From assembly GCA_964634325.1 (NCBI GenBank), contig CAZWJF010000007.1:107675-171674 (forward strand): a DNA stretch of 64,000 nt. Direction: 5' to 3'. Shown here piece after piece: positions 26,073 to 33,952 of this stretch. This stretch comes from JAJXWB01 sp964634325. GTDB taxonomy: Bacteria; Pseudomonadota; Alphaproteobacteria; Rhizobiales; Beijerinckiaceae. Position 1 is the stretch's first letter; every line of letters starts with the position of its first letter. Made by a program: the position numbers and the translations under genes. Under the pieces are notes generated by a model. The model saw only the letters and a list, made by a program, of their open reading frames with translations, was not told where the DNA came from and searched no databases.

Positions 26073-27391
26073 CCCCGTCGCTGCGTCGATCCGCCCTTGC
26101 CTGGATGACCGGCCTTCTGACCGCGGTCGGTTTGGTCGCGATTCTCATCGCCTATTGGTATGCCCGCAGCGAGGCCGCCGAATTTCTCGACGGGCAGCTT
26201 CGGCAGATCGCGCTGAATGTCGGGCCGGGCCTGCGATCCGCCAACGCGCCGGCGGGGTCTGATCGCGATCCGGAGGACCGGTTCGCGATCACGATCTGGG
26301 ACAGCGCCGGGCGCATCGTCCATCAGTCGGGGCCGGAGGCGGCGATCCCCCGGCAGACGCAGGCCGGCTTCGCGGATGTCCGTGCGGCCGGCGCGTCGTG
26401 GCGGGTCTATCAGGCGCGCAGCGGCGAGCGCATCGTGCAGGTCGCCCAGCGCGACACAGTGCGAGCGGAGATCGCCGACGGCGCGGCGCTCGGCGCGGCT
26501 GCGCCGGTGCTCATCGTCATACCGCTGTCCTGGCTCGTGGTAGGCTGGGCCCTTAACCGCGCCCTGCGCCCGCTGAACGCGATCTCGGACGAACTTGCCG
26601 CGCGCAGCGCGGCGGCGACGGAGCCGATCGTTCTCGACAGCGTCCCCGCGGAAATTGCGCCGCTCGTCGCGAGCATGAACGGGCTGATCGATCGCCTTCA
26701 AGCGGCGGTCGAGGCGCAAAAGCGTTTCGTCGCCGACGCCGCGCATGAATTGCGGACGCCGCTGGCGGCAATGCAGATTGAAGTCGACAATCTCAGGTCC
26801 AGCCCCGGGGCGGACCAAGCGCACCGTGTCGCCGCGCTGGCGGCCGGCGTCAAACGCGCCAGCGCGCTCGCCAATCAGTTGCTCGAACTCGCGCGGCTGG
26901 ACGAACCGGTTGCGGCTCGGCGCCAGTCGGTCGATCTGAGCGCGCTTCTGCTCGACTGCGTCGCGGCCTGCGCGCCGCTGGCCGATCGAAAAGGCGTCGA
27001 TCTCGGCGCGAATATTCGACCCGACTTGCGTTTGCGAGGCGTGGAAAGCGAATTGCGGGCGCTGCTCGCCAATCTCATCGACAATGCCGTGCGCTACACG
27101 CCGCCCTGCGGAAACGTCGACGTATTCCTCGGCCTTCGCGACGACGAACTTGTCGCGGAGGTCGTCGATAGCGGTCCCGGCCTGCCGCCCGGTACGGAAA
27201 CGCGGATTTTCGACCGGTTCTATCGCGGCGCATCGAGCAATGCGGAGGGAACGGGGCTCGGCCTCGCGATCGCGCGCCGCGTGGCCGAACGCCACGGCCT
27301 CGCCCTGACCGTCGAGAACCGCAGGGACGGCGTCCCGGGCGCGCTGGCGCGCGTTACGGCGCCGAGATCGACGCCTGGCGCGGCGAGCTAA
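26069..27391 (+). CDS. Sensor histidine kinase (QseC/TctE-like)
   Basis: A 440-residue membrane kinase with two membrane helices (about 12-33 and 145-165) flanking a periplasmic domain of about 110 residues, a HAMP-like linker, the phospho-His in VADAAHELRTPLAAMQ, and an HATPase_c domain with N-box NLIDNAVRYT, DSGPGLPP and GTGLGLAIARR. It phosphorylates the regulator encoded in front of it. The signal is unknown; the neighbouring PepSY protein and relatives of this family suggest a metal, a peptide or envelope conditions. The ATG at 26069 is chosen over an upstream ATG because it couples to the regulator stop. Confidence 0.92.
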   Translation: MTPSLRRSALAWMTGLLTAVGLVAILIAYWYARSEAAEFLDGQLRQIALNVGPGLRSANAPAGSDRDPEDRFAITIWDSAGRIVHQSGPEAAIPRQTQAGFADVRAAGASWRVYQARSGERIVQVAQRDTVRAEIADGAALGAAAPVLIVIPLSWLVVGWALNRALRPLNAISDELAARSAAATEPIVLDSVPAEIAPLVASMNGLIDRLQAAVEAQKRFVADAAHELRTPLAAMQIEVDNLRSSPGADQAHRVAALAAGVKRASALANQLLELARLDEPVAARRQSVDLSALLLDCVAACAPLADRKGVDLGANIRPDLRLRGVESELRALLANLIDNAVRYTPPCGNVDVFLGLRDDELVAEVVDSGPGLPPGTETRIFDRFYRGASSNAEGTGLGLAIARRVAERHGLALTVENRRDGVPGALARVTAPRSTPGAAS

Positions 27392-27486
27392 TTCGCTCCT
27401 CATTCTCCTGGCGCACCATCCCGCCATTCGACGCATTCGCGCAGGCGAACGTCCTATGCCAGGGGCCGGGGCGCTTGGAGAACCAC

Positions 27487-27801
27487 ATGGATACGACACG
27501 ACAGAACATCGGGATCGTCGCGGTCGCCGCCCTGGCGGCCACGCTGGCTACGCCCGCGCTGGCCTACACCGGCCAGAAGCTGCGCGGCGAGGCCAAAATC
27601 GGCATGAAAGAGGCCCGGGCCATCGCCCTGAAAGCGCATGCTGGCAAGATCACGGATTTCGAACTCGAGCGCGAGCCCGGCGGCAGCGGGCTCCGGTATT
27701 CCTTCGACATCGCGAACGGCCGCCACGTTCAGGAAGTCGGCGTTGACGCGTCGACCGGCGCGGTGCTCGAGAACAAGGCCGAAGGCCCCAATCCGGACTG
27801 A
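27487..27801 (+). CDS. PepSY-domain periplasmic protein
   Basis: A 104-residue exported protein with a signal peptide (MDTTRQNIGIVAVAALAA..., cleavage near ALAYT) and one PepSY domain: KIGMKEARAIALKAHAGKI, then FELEREPGGSGLRYSFDI and VGVDASTGAVLENK. GGAG seven bases before the ATG at 27487 fixes the start; an in-frame TTG 12 bases earlier would place the ribosome-binding site inside the gene. PepSY domains are thought to bind or inhibit peptidases or to modulate sensors in the periplasm. It lies 95 bp after the kinase gene. Confidence 0.85.
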   Translation: MDTTRQNIGIVAVAALAATLATPALAYTGQKLRGEAKIGMKEARAIALKAHAGKITDFELEREPGGSGLRYSFDIANGRHVQEVGVDASTGAVLENKAEGPNPD

Positions 27802-27869
27802 CCTCCAACCCGCATTTCGGGCCGCTCCGCCATGCGGGGCGGCCGTCCCGCGATCACGAGACTAGACCC

Positions 27870-28658
27870 ATGAACGAAGCAACCAAGGCCGCCCTGAGCA
27901 AGGTCCCGGAAGTCGCGCTCGGCTTCTGGATCATCAAGATCATCGCCACGACGCTCGGCGAAACCGGCGGCGACGCCGTAACGATGAGCATGCTGCACGC
28001 CGACAAGAATGCGAACAACGGCGGATATTTGATCGGAACCAGCATATTCCTGGCGATCTTTGTCGCGGCCGTCGCCGCGCAGATCGCGACCAAGAAATTC
28101 AATTCGTGGATCTACTGGGTCGCCATCGTCGCCTCGACCACGGTCGGCACGACCATGGCCGATTTCGCCGACCGGTCGCTCGGGATCGGCTACGCCGGCG
28201 GCTCGTCGCTCCTGCTCGCGCTGCTCGTGGCCTCCCTCGCGATCTGGCGCTGGTCCGAGGGCACGGTTTCGGTCGACACGGTCGCGACGCCCCGTGTAGA
28301 GGCCTTCTACTGGGTGACGATCCTGTTTTCGCAGACGCTTGGAACGGCGCTCGGCGACTGGATGGCCGACACGAATGCGCTGGGATTCGGCGACGGGGCG
28401 CTCGTGTTCGCCGCCGCGATCGCCGTCGTCGCCGCGCTCTACTTCCTGACCGACATCTCCCGCGTGCTCCTGTTCTGGGTCGCATTCATCCTGACGCGCC
28501 CGCTCGGCGCGACCGTCGGCGACCTGCTCGACAAGCCGCATGCGTCCGGAGGACTCGCTCTGAGCCGGGTCTATGCTTCTGCCGTGCTGATCGTTTCGAT
28601 GTTCGCGCTGATAATCCTGCTTCCGCAGAGGCCCGGCCGGCATCCGGCCAACGCGTGA
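27870..28658 (+). CDS. DUF347-repeat (COG4705-type) membrane protein
   Basis: A 262-residue membrane protein with about eight helices and repeated LG-x3-GD units: TTLGETGGDAVTM, TTVGTTMADFADR, QTLGTALGDWMAD and RPLGATVGDLLDK followed by GGLALSRVYAS. This four-fold pattern is that of the DUF347 repeat family. The function of the family is not established. Its place behind a two-component system and a PepSY gene (68 bp gap) suggests induction by that system. The acidic residues in the repeated GD positions inside the membrane could bind cations, which is inference. Confidence 0.82.
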   Translation: MNEATKAALSKVPEVALGFWIIKIIATTLGETGGDAVTMSMLHADKNANNGGYLIGTSIFLAIFVAAVAAQIATKKFNSWIYWVAIVASTTVGTTMADFADRSLGIGYAGGSSLLLALLVASLAIWRWSEGTVSVDTVATPRVEAFYWVTILFSQTLGTALGDWMADTNALGFGDGALVFAAAIAVVAALYFLTDISRVLLFWVAFILTRPLGATVGDLLDKPHASGGLALSRVYASAVLIVSMFALIILLPQRPGRHPANA

Positions 28659-28822
28659 AAAGCGGTATCGGCGACGTAGGCGAGGAGTTGCCTCCGGAAG
28701 CGACCGGTTTCTGCTGACGACGAGCCGCACTCGTGGGGCGGCGGGAAGTCCGTTTCCCGCCCACAGCCGCCTAACCGGCGGGAACGGCGCGGCCGTCCAT
28801 GCGACGCCCGCTTATCGCCCGC

Positions 28823-29719
28823 CTATTCCTCCTCGCCGCCGTCGCCGAGGAAGGCTGCGGCCGAGAGCACGATCTTGCGGTCGACCGCGCCGACCGTCTT
28901 GGCGTCCTTGTCGGCGTAGGGGATCACGTCCAGCAGGTGGCGCATGACTTCGATGCGCGTGCGGCGCTTGTCGTTGGCGCGGACCACCGTCCACGGGCCC
29001 TGCGCAGAATCCGATCGCGCGAGCATGCGCTCGATCGCGCGCGAAAAGTCGTTCCACTTGTCCAGCGCCTGATAGTCGAGCTCCGACAGTTTCCAGCGTT
29101 TGAGCGGATCGTGATGGCGCGCATGCAAGCGCTTCATCTGCATTTCGCGGCCGATCGTGAGGAAGAACTTGACGATGCGCACGCCGTCGCGCGCCAGCAT
29201 GTCCTCGAATTCCGGGACCCGATCGAGGAAGGCCTTGGCCTGCTCTTCTGTCGCGAAGCCGTAAACGGGCTCGACCACCGCGCGGTTGTACCAGGAACGG
29301 TCGAACACCACGATCTCGCCTTTGGCCGGCAAATGCGGGACGTAACGCTGGAAGTACCATTCGTCCTGCTCGCGCGGCGTCGGCTTTGACAGCGCCACGA
29401 TATGCGCCTTGCGCGGGTTGAGGTGCTGCGTCAGCCGCGCGATCGTTCCGCCCTTGCCGGCGGCGTCGCGCCCCTCGAAGACGATGACGATGCGCTCGCC
29501 CTTGTCCTGGGCCCAGTCCAGCAGTTTGAGAAGTTCGATCTGGAGGCGGCGCAGCTCCTTCGCATACGTCTTGCGCTTGAGCTTGTCGTCATAGGGATAG
29601 CCGCCGGAGCGCAGCGCGCGCTGGTCGATCTCCTTCGGCAGATCCGGGGCGTCGATCGCAAAGGCGGCCACCGCCTTGGCGGCTTCGGCGCGTTTTGTCG
29701 CTTTCTTGTCACTCATCAT
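28823..29719 (-). CDS. ppk2: Polyphosphate kinase 2 (PPK2)
   Basis: A 298-residue soluble kinase that transfers phosphate between polyphosphate and nucleoside diphosphates. Walker A is EGRDAAGKGG near residue 82, Walker B is VVFDRSWYNRAVVEPVYGF, and the lid region holds REQDEWYFQRYVPHLP and FFLTIGREMQMKRL, all typical of class I PPK2. The start is one of two consecutive ATGs (29719 or 29716) without an obvious ribosome-binding site. It diverges from phoR with only 36 bp between starts, so its promoter probably overlaps the start of phoR. Confidence 0.95.
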   Translation of the reverse strand: MMSDKKATKRAEAAKAVAAFAIDAPDLPKEIDQRALRSGGYPYDDKLKRKTYAKELRRLQIELLKLLDWAQDKGERIVIVFEGRDAAGKGGTIARLTQHLNPRKAHIVALSKPTPREQDEWYFQRYVPHLPAKGEIVVFDRSWYNRAVVEPVYGFATEEQAKAFLDRVPEFEDMLARDGVRIVKFFLTIGREMQMKRLHARHHDPLKRWKLSELDYQALDKWNDFSRAIERMLARSDSAQGPWTVVRANDKRRTRIEVMRHLLDVIPYADKDAKTVGAVDRKIVLSAAAFLGDGGEEE

Positions 29720-29755
29720 CTATGAAGCTAGCGCAAAAGCGGTAAGCGAGGAAAC

Positions 29756-30790
29756 ATGACGGATCCGGCTCCGGATCGACGGCCCAACATTGTCGAGGCG
29801 CTCATCGAAGCCTTGCCGGACGCGGTGTTCGTCGTGAGGCCCGACTATCGCCTGCTCGCCGTCAACGCGCCCGCGGCGCGCTTGTTGCCCGCGATCCGGG
29901 TCGGAGAACCGCTGGTGCGCGGCCTGCGCGCGCCAGACGTGCTCGACGCCATCACGCGCGCTTTTCAGACCGGCCAGACGCAGACCGCGGTCTGGCTCGA
30001 CCGCTTCCCCGTCGAACGGCATTTCGAGATTCAGCTGAGCCCGGTGTCGCTCGACGGCGGCCGGGCCTGCGTCGTCTCGCTGCGCGATGTGACCGAGGCG
30101 CGGCGCATCGACCGGATGCGCTCGGACTTCGTGGCCAACGCGAGCCACGAATTGCGCACGCCGCTCGCCTCGGTTCTGGGCTTCATCGAGACGCTGCAAG
30201 GACCGGCGAAGGACGATCCGCAAGCGCGCGCGAAGTTCCTCGACATCATGGCCGCGCAGGCGCGGCGCATGGCCCGTCTCGTCGACGATCTGCTCTCCCT
30301 GTCCCGGATCGAGCAGAATCTGCATATGCGGCCGAACTCGCCGGTCGACCTCTCCTCGATCGTCAGTCAGATCGTCGACAGCTTGCACGCCGTCGCGGAA
30401 GACGACGGCGTGGACGTGCGTTTCGAGCCGACAGGCCCTGTCGTCGTGCTCGGCGATCGCGACGAATTGCTGCGCGTCGCCGAGAATTTGATCGAGAATG
30501 CGATCAAGTACGGCGCGCCCGCGCCTGTCGATGTGACCGTCGACGCCAAGGACGGGCAGGGACGGCTCGTGGTCGTCGACCACGGGCCGGGCGTCGCGGC
30601 CGAGCACCTGCCGCGGTTGACGGAGCGCTTCTATCGCGTCGACGCCGGCGCCAGCCGCGCGAAGGGCGGCACGGGACTTGGTCTGGCCATCGTCAAGCAC
30701 ATCGTCGCTCGTCACCGCGGGCGCCTGTCGATCGAGTCGAAACTGGGCAGCGGGTCCACATTCTCCGTGACGCTGCCGTTGGCGACATAA
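29756..30790 (+). CDS. phoR: Phosphate-regulon-type sensor histidine kinase PhoR, without membrane helices
   Basis: A 344-residue kinase: PAS-like domain (about 10-110), phospho-His in FVANASHELRTPLASVLGF, N-box NLIENAIKYG, DHGPGV and GTGLGLAIVKHI. GAGGAA precedes the ATG. Unlike E. coli PhoR it shows no N-terminal membrane helices, so it is probably held near the Pst complex through PhoU or other contacts. It is followed by pstSCAB-phoU-phoB, which supports the PhoR assignment. It would phosphorylate PhoB when phosphate is scarce. Confidence 0.9.
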   Translation: MTDPAPDRRPNIVEALIEALPDAVFVVRPDYRLLAVNAPAARLLPAIRVGEPLVRGLRAPDVLDAITRAFQTGQTQTAVWLDRFPVERHFEIQLSPVSLDGGRACVVSLRDVTEARRIDRMRSDFVANASHELRTPLASVLGFIETLQGPAKDDPQARAKFLDIMAAQARRMARLVDDLLSLSRIEQNLHMRPNSPVDLSSIVSQIVDSLHAVAEDDGVDVRFEPTGPVVVLGDRDELLRVAENLIENAIKYGAPAPVDVTVDAKDGQGRLVVVDHGPGVAAEHLPRLTERFYRVDAGASRAKGGTGLGLAIVKHIVARHRGRLSIESKLGSGSTFSVTLPLAT

Positions 30791-30845
30791 AAAATAATCA
30801 TATATGAATCAATAGGATAATGATTTTGCGCGACGCGATCGATCT

Positions 30846-30879
30846 GTGTCGCTAAACTGTCATCCAATCGTCGTATCAG
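30846..30879 (+). promoter_or_regulatory. Pho box and -10 element before pstS
   Basis: CTGTCAT at 30857-30863 is an exact Pho-box half site. Similar 7-mers lie exactly 11 bp to each side: GTGTCGC at 30846-30852 and TCGTCGT at 30868-30874. The pair 30846-30863 is followed after 10 bases by TATCAG (30874-30879), the spacing expected between a PhoB site and a -10 element. PhoB encoded at the end of the operon would bind here and activate pstS. An AT-rich stretch precedes it. Confidence 0.7.
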
Positions 30880-30953
30880 GCTCGCCGTCGACCTCTATGG
30901 TCCGACCGCCGTCCAAGGGCGGCCCCCTGTATACGAGCCTGAAAGGCCAGACG

Positions 30954-31997
30954 ATGATGATGAAGACTTTCCTGCGTGTAGCAAGCGTGGCGGCCGTCGC
31001 CACGCTCGCCGCTGCGCCGGTTCGCGCCGCCGACATCTCCGGCGCCGGCGCGACCTTCCCCTATCCGATCTACGCGAAATGGGCCGACACGTACAAGAAA
31101 GAGACCGGAAACGGCCTCAACTACCAGTCGATCGGCTCCGGCGGCGGCATCAAGCAGATCAAGGCGCGCACCGTGACGTTCGGCGCGACCGACGCTCCGC
31201 TGAAGGCTGAGGAGCTCGAAAAGGACGGCCTCGTCCAGTGGCCGATGGTGATGGGCGGCATCGTGCCGGTCGTCAATCTCGACGGCGTCGAAGCCGGCGG
31301 GATCGCGCTCGACGGTCAGACCGTCGCCAAGATCTTCATCGGCGAAATCAAGACCTGGGACGATGCTGCGATCAAGAAGCTGAATCCGTCCGCCAAGCTG
31401 CCGTCGTCGGCGATCGCCGTGGTGCATCGCTCGGACGGCTCGGGCACGACCTTCAACTTCACCGACTATCTCTCCAAGGCGAGCGCTGACTGGAAGAGCA
31501 AGGTCGGCGCCGCGACCGCGGTGGAATGGCCGGTCGGCATCGGCGCGAAGGGCAACGAGGGCGTCGCCAACAACGTGGCGAACACCAAGGGCTCGATCGG
31601 CTACGTCGAATACGCCTACGCCAAGCAGAACAAGCTGACCTACACCAAGATGGTCAACAAGGAAGGCAAGACCGTCGCCCCGACCATGGACGCCTTCCAG
31701 TCCGCCGCCGCCAACGCCGATTGGGCGCATGCGCCGGGCTTCTATCAGATCCTCACGGATCAGCCGGGCGCGGCTTCGTGGCCGATCACGGCGGCGACCT
31801 TCATCCTCATGCCGAAGGACCCGCAGGACAAGGCGGCCGCCAGCGAAGCGCTCTCCTTCTTCGCCTGGGCGTTCGCCAAGGGCGGCAAGGCGGCCGAAGA
31901 GCTCGACTACATTCCGATGCCGGCTTCCGTCGTGAAGCTCGTCGAAAAGGAATGGTCGGACAAGATCAAGGGCGCCGCGCCGAAGGCGACGCACTGA
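30954..31997 (+). CDS. pstS: Phosphate ABC transporter, substrate-binding protein PstS
   Basis: A 347-residue periplasmic phosphate-binding protein with a signal peptide (start MMMKTFLRVAS, cleavage near VRAAD). Typical PstS segments are ISGAGATFPYPIYAKWADTY, SGGGIKQI, FGATDAPL and HRSDGSGTTFNFTDYL, where the phosphate ligands lie. AAAGG lies about seven bases before the first of three consecutive ATGs; the longer frame upstream runs through the Pho box and is not coding. First gene of pstSCAB-phoU-phoB. Confidence 0.97.
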   Translation: MMMKTFLRVASVAAVATLAAAPVRAADISGAGATFPYPIYAKWADTYKKETGNGLNYQSIGSGGGIKQIKARTVTFGATDAPLKAEELEKDGLVQWPMVMGGIVPVVNLDGVEAGGIALDGQTVAKIFIGEIKTWDDAAIKKLNPSAKLPSSAIAVVHRSDGSGTTFNFTDYLSKASADWKSKVGAATAVEWPVGIGAKGNEGVANNVANTKGSIGYVEYAYAKQNKLTYTKMVNKEGKTVAPTMDAFQSAAANADWAHAPGFYQILTDQPGAASWPITAATFILMPKDPQDKAAASEALSFFAWAFAKGGKAAEELDYIPMPASVVKLVEKEWSDKIKGAAPKATH

Positions 31998-32007
31998 TCC
32001 AAACCCG

Positions 32008-32035
32008 GCGCCCCTCCACCCGGAGGGGCGCTTTC
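32008..32035 (+). terminator. Stem-loop with short T run between pstS and pstC
   Basis: A perfect 10-bp stem GCGCCCCTCC (32008-32017), loop ACCC, complement 32022-32031, then TTTC. It lies 10 bases after the pstS stop. It would act as a leaky terminator or a 3' stabiliser of the pstS message, giving more PstS than permease. Confidence 0.7.
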
Positions 32036-32051
32036 TCGTGGCGGTTGGTTG

Positions 32052-33107
32052 ATGAGCGAGGCGAGCGATGTCGGCGAAAATCTGCGGCCGAGGGCCGATA
32101 GGTCCGAGGAGGCCGATGTGACGGACGCGACCGTGGCGGAAATCCCGCTGACCGTACAGGCTCACTCGAAGGCGGGCGTTCTGCGTCGCTTCGCGTTCGA
32201 CGATCTCGTCTTCCGCACTTTGACGCGCAGCGCCGCGATCGCCGTCCTCGTTCTGCTCGGCGGCGTGATCGTTTCGCTGATCCACGGCTCGATCCCGGCG
32301 ATCCGGGCCTTCGGGTTCGACTTTCTCACGACGCAATCCTGGAACCCGGTGACAGAGAAATTCGGCGCGCTGGCGCCGATCTACGGCACGATCGTCACCG
32401 CGGTGCTCGCCATGTTTCTGGCCGTTCCGATCGGCCTCGGCATCGCTGTCTTTCTCACCGAGCTGTGCCCCCACAGCCTGCGTCGCCCGATCGGCATCGC
32501 CATCGAGCTTCTCGCCGGCATCCCCTCGATCATCTACGGCATCTGGGGCCTGTTCATCTTCGCGCCCTTCGTACAGCAGCATATCCAGCCGGCGATTATC
32601 GCCGTGACCGGCGACATTCCCGTTCTGTCGACGCTGTTCGCCGGCCCGCCCTATGGCATCGGCGTGCTGACGGCCGCCTTCATTCTGGCGATCATGGTGC
32701 TGCCGTTCGTCTCGTCCATTTCGCGCGATGTGTTCGAGACCGTGCCGCCCGTCCTCAAGGAGGCGGCGTTCGGCATCGGCTGCACGAAATGGGAAGTGAT
32801 GCGCAACGTCGTCATTCCCTACACGCGCGTCGGCGTCGTCGGCGGCGTCATGCTCGGTCTTGGCCGCGCTCTCGGCGAGACGATGGCGGTCACGTTCGTC
32901 ATCGGCAACGCGCACAAGATCTCGGGTTCGCTGATGGCGCCGGGCACGACGATCTCCGCGACCATCGCCAATGAATTCACAGAAGCGGTCGGCGATCTCT
33001 ACACCTCCGCGCTGGTCGAACTCGGCCTCATCCTGTTCGTCATCACATTCGTCGTGCTCGCCATCGCGCGGCTGATGTTGATGCGCATCGAAAAGAAGGC
33101 GGCCTGA
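32052..33107 (+). CDS. pstC: Phosphate ABC transporter permease PstC
   Basis: A 351-residue inner-membrane permease with about six helices after a cytoplasmic N-terminus of about 55 residues. Recognisable segments are APIYGTIVTAVLAMFLAVP, IELLAGIPSIIYGIWGLFIF, and the coupling loop EAAFGIGCTKWEVMRNVVIP. The ATG at 32052 is preceded by an in-frame TTG. It forms the phosphate channel with PstA. Confidence 0.96.
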   Translation: MSEASDVGENLRPRADRSEEADVTDATVAEIPLTVQAHSKAGVLRRFAFDDLVFRTLTRSAAIAVLVLLGGVIVSLIHGSIPAIRAFGFDFLTTQSWNPVTEKFGALAPIYGTIVTAVLAMFLAVPIGLGIAVFLTELCPHSLRRPIGIAIELLAGIPSIIYGIWGLFIFAPFVQQHIQPAIIAVTGDIPVLSTLFAGPPYGIGVLTAAFILAIMVLPFVSSISRDVFETVPPVLKEAAFGIGCTKWEVMRNVVIPYTRVGVVGGVMLGLGRALGETMAVTFVIGNAHKISGSLMAPGTTISATIANEFTEAVGDLYTSALVELGLILFVITFVVLAIARLMLMRIEKKAA

Positions 33108-33109
33108 TC

Positions 33110-33952
33110 ATGGCGCTCTACGACACGCGTCGCCGCGGCAACGCCATCGCCATGGGCATGTGCTGGGGCGCGGCCGGCTTCGGTCTCGCCTTTCTCGCGC
33201 TGATCCTGCTGGCGCTGGTCTGGAACGGCGCCAAGGGACTGTCGCCCTCGGTCTTCATGGAAATGACTCCGCCGCCGCCCGGCGAAGGCGGCGGTCTGCT
33301 CAACGCGATCGCGGGCAGCCTGGTCATGACCGTCATCGGCGTCGCCGTCGGCGCGCCGATCGGCATGCTGGCGGGCACCTATATGGCCGAATACGGCCGC
33401 TACTCGAAACTCACGACGGTCGTGCGCTTCATCAACGACATTCTTCTCAGCGCGCCGTCGATCGTGGTCGGCCTCTTCGTCTACGAGGTGATGGTCGCGC
33501 AGCTCGGCCACTTCTCGGCGCTCGCCGGCGCCGCGGCGCTCGCCGTCATCGTGATCCCGGTCGTCGTACGCACGACCGAGGACATGCTTCTGCTGGTTCC
33601 CGGACCATTGCGCGAAGCCTCGACGGCGCTCGGCTTGCCGCGCTCCTTCGTGATCCGTCATGTCGCCTATCGCGCCGCGCGCGCTGGCCTCGTCACGGGC
33701 GTCCTTCTGGCCATCGCCCGCGTCAGCGGCGAAACGGCGCCGCTCCTCTTCACGGCGCTCAACAACCAGTTCTGGAGCTCCAACCTCAACGCGCCGATGT
33801 CGAGCCTGCCGGTCGTCATCTTCCAGTTCGCGCTCAGCCCATACACGGGCTGGCAGCAATTGGCCTGGACCGGCGCTTTGCTCATCACCGTCGCCGTGCT
33901 CGCGCTGTCTGTCGGCGCGCGCGCTCTCTCCGCTCAGAGGACTTCGAAATGA
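33110..33952 (+). CDS. pstA: Phosphate ABC transporter permease PstA
   Basis: A 280-residue inner-membrane permease with six helices, the GGGLLNAIAGSLVMTVIGV segment, VRFINDILLSAPSIVVGLFVY, and the coupling loop REASTALGLPRSFVIRHVAY. It starts 2 bp after pstC and overlaps pstB by 4 bp. Confidence 0.96.
   Translation: MALYDTRRRGNAIAMGMCWGAAGFGLAFLALILLALVWNGAKGLSPSVFMEMTPPPPGEGGGLLNAIAGSLVMTVIGVAVGAPIGMLAGTYMAEYGRYSKLTTVVRFINDILLSAPSIVVGLFVYEVMVAQLGHFSALAGAAALAVIVIPVVVRTTEDMLLLVPGPLREASTALGLPRSFVIRHVAYRAARAGLVTGVLLAIARVSGETAPLLFTALNNQFWSSNLNAPMSSLPVVIFQFALSPYTGWQQLAWTGALLITVAVLALSVGARALSAQRTSK

Noticed and set aside
28740..28761. 8-bp hairpin between the DUF347 gene and ppk2
   Set aside because: The stem GGCGGGAA/TTCCCGCC exists, but no T run follows on either strand and the loop is large, so I did not list it as a terminator.
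30876..32915. A 679-residue open frame antisense to pstS and pstC
   Set aside because: Fully overlaps two certain genes and contains no domain.
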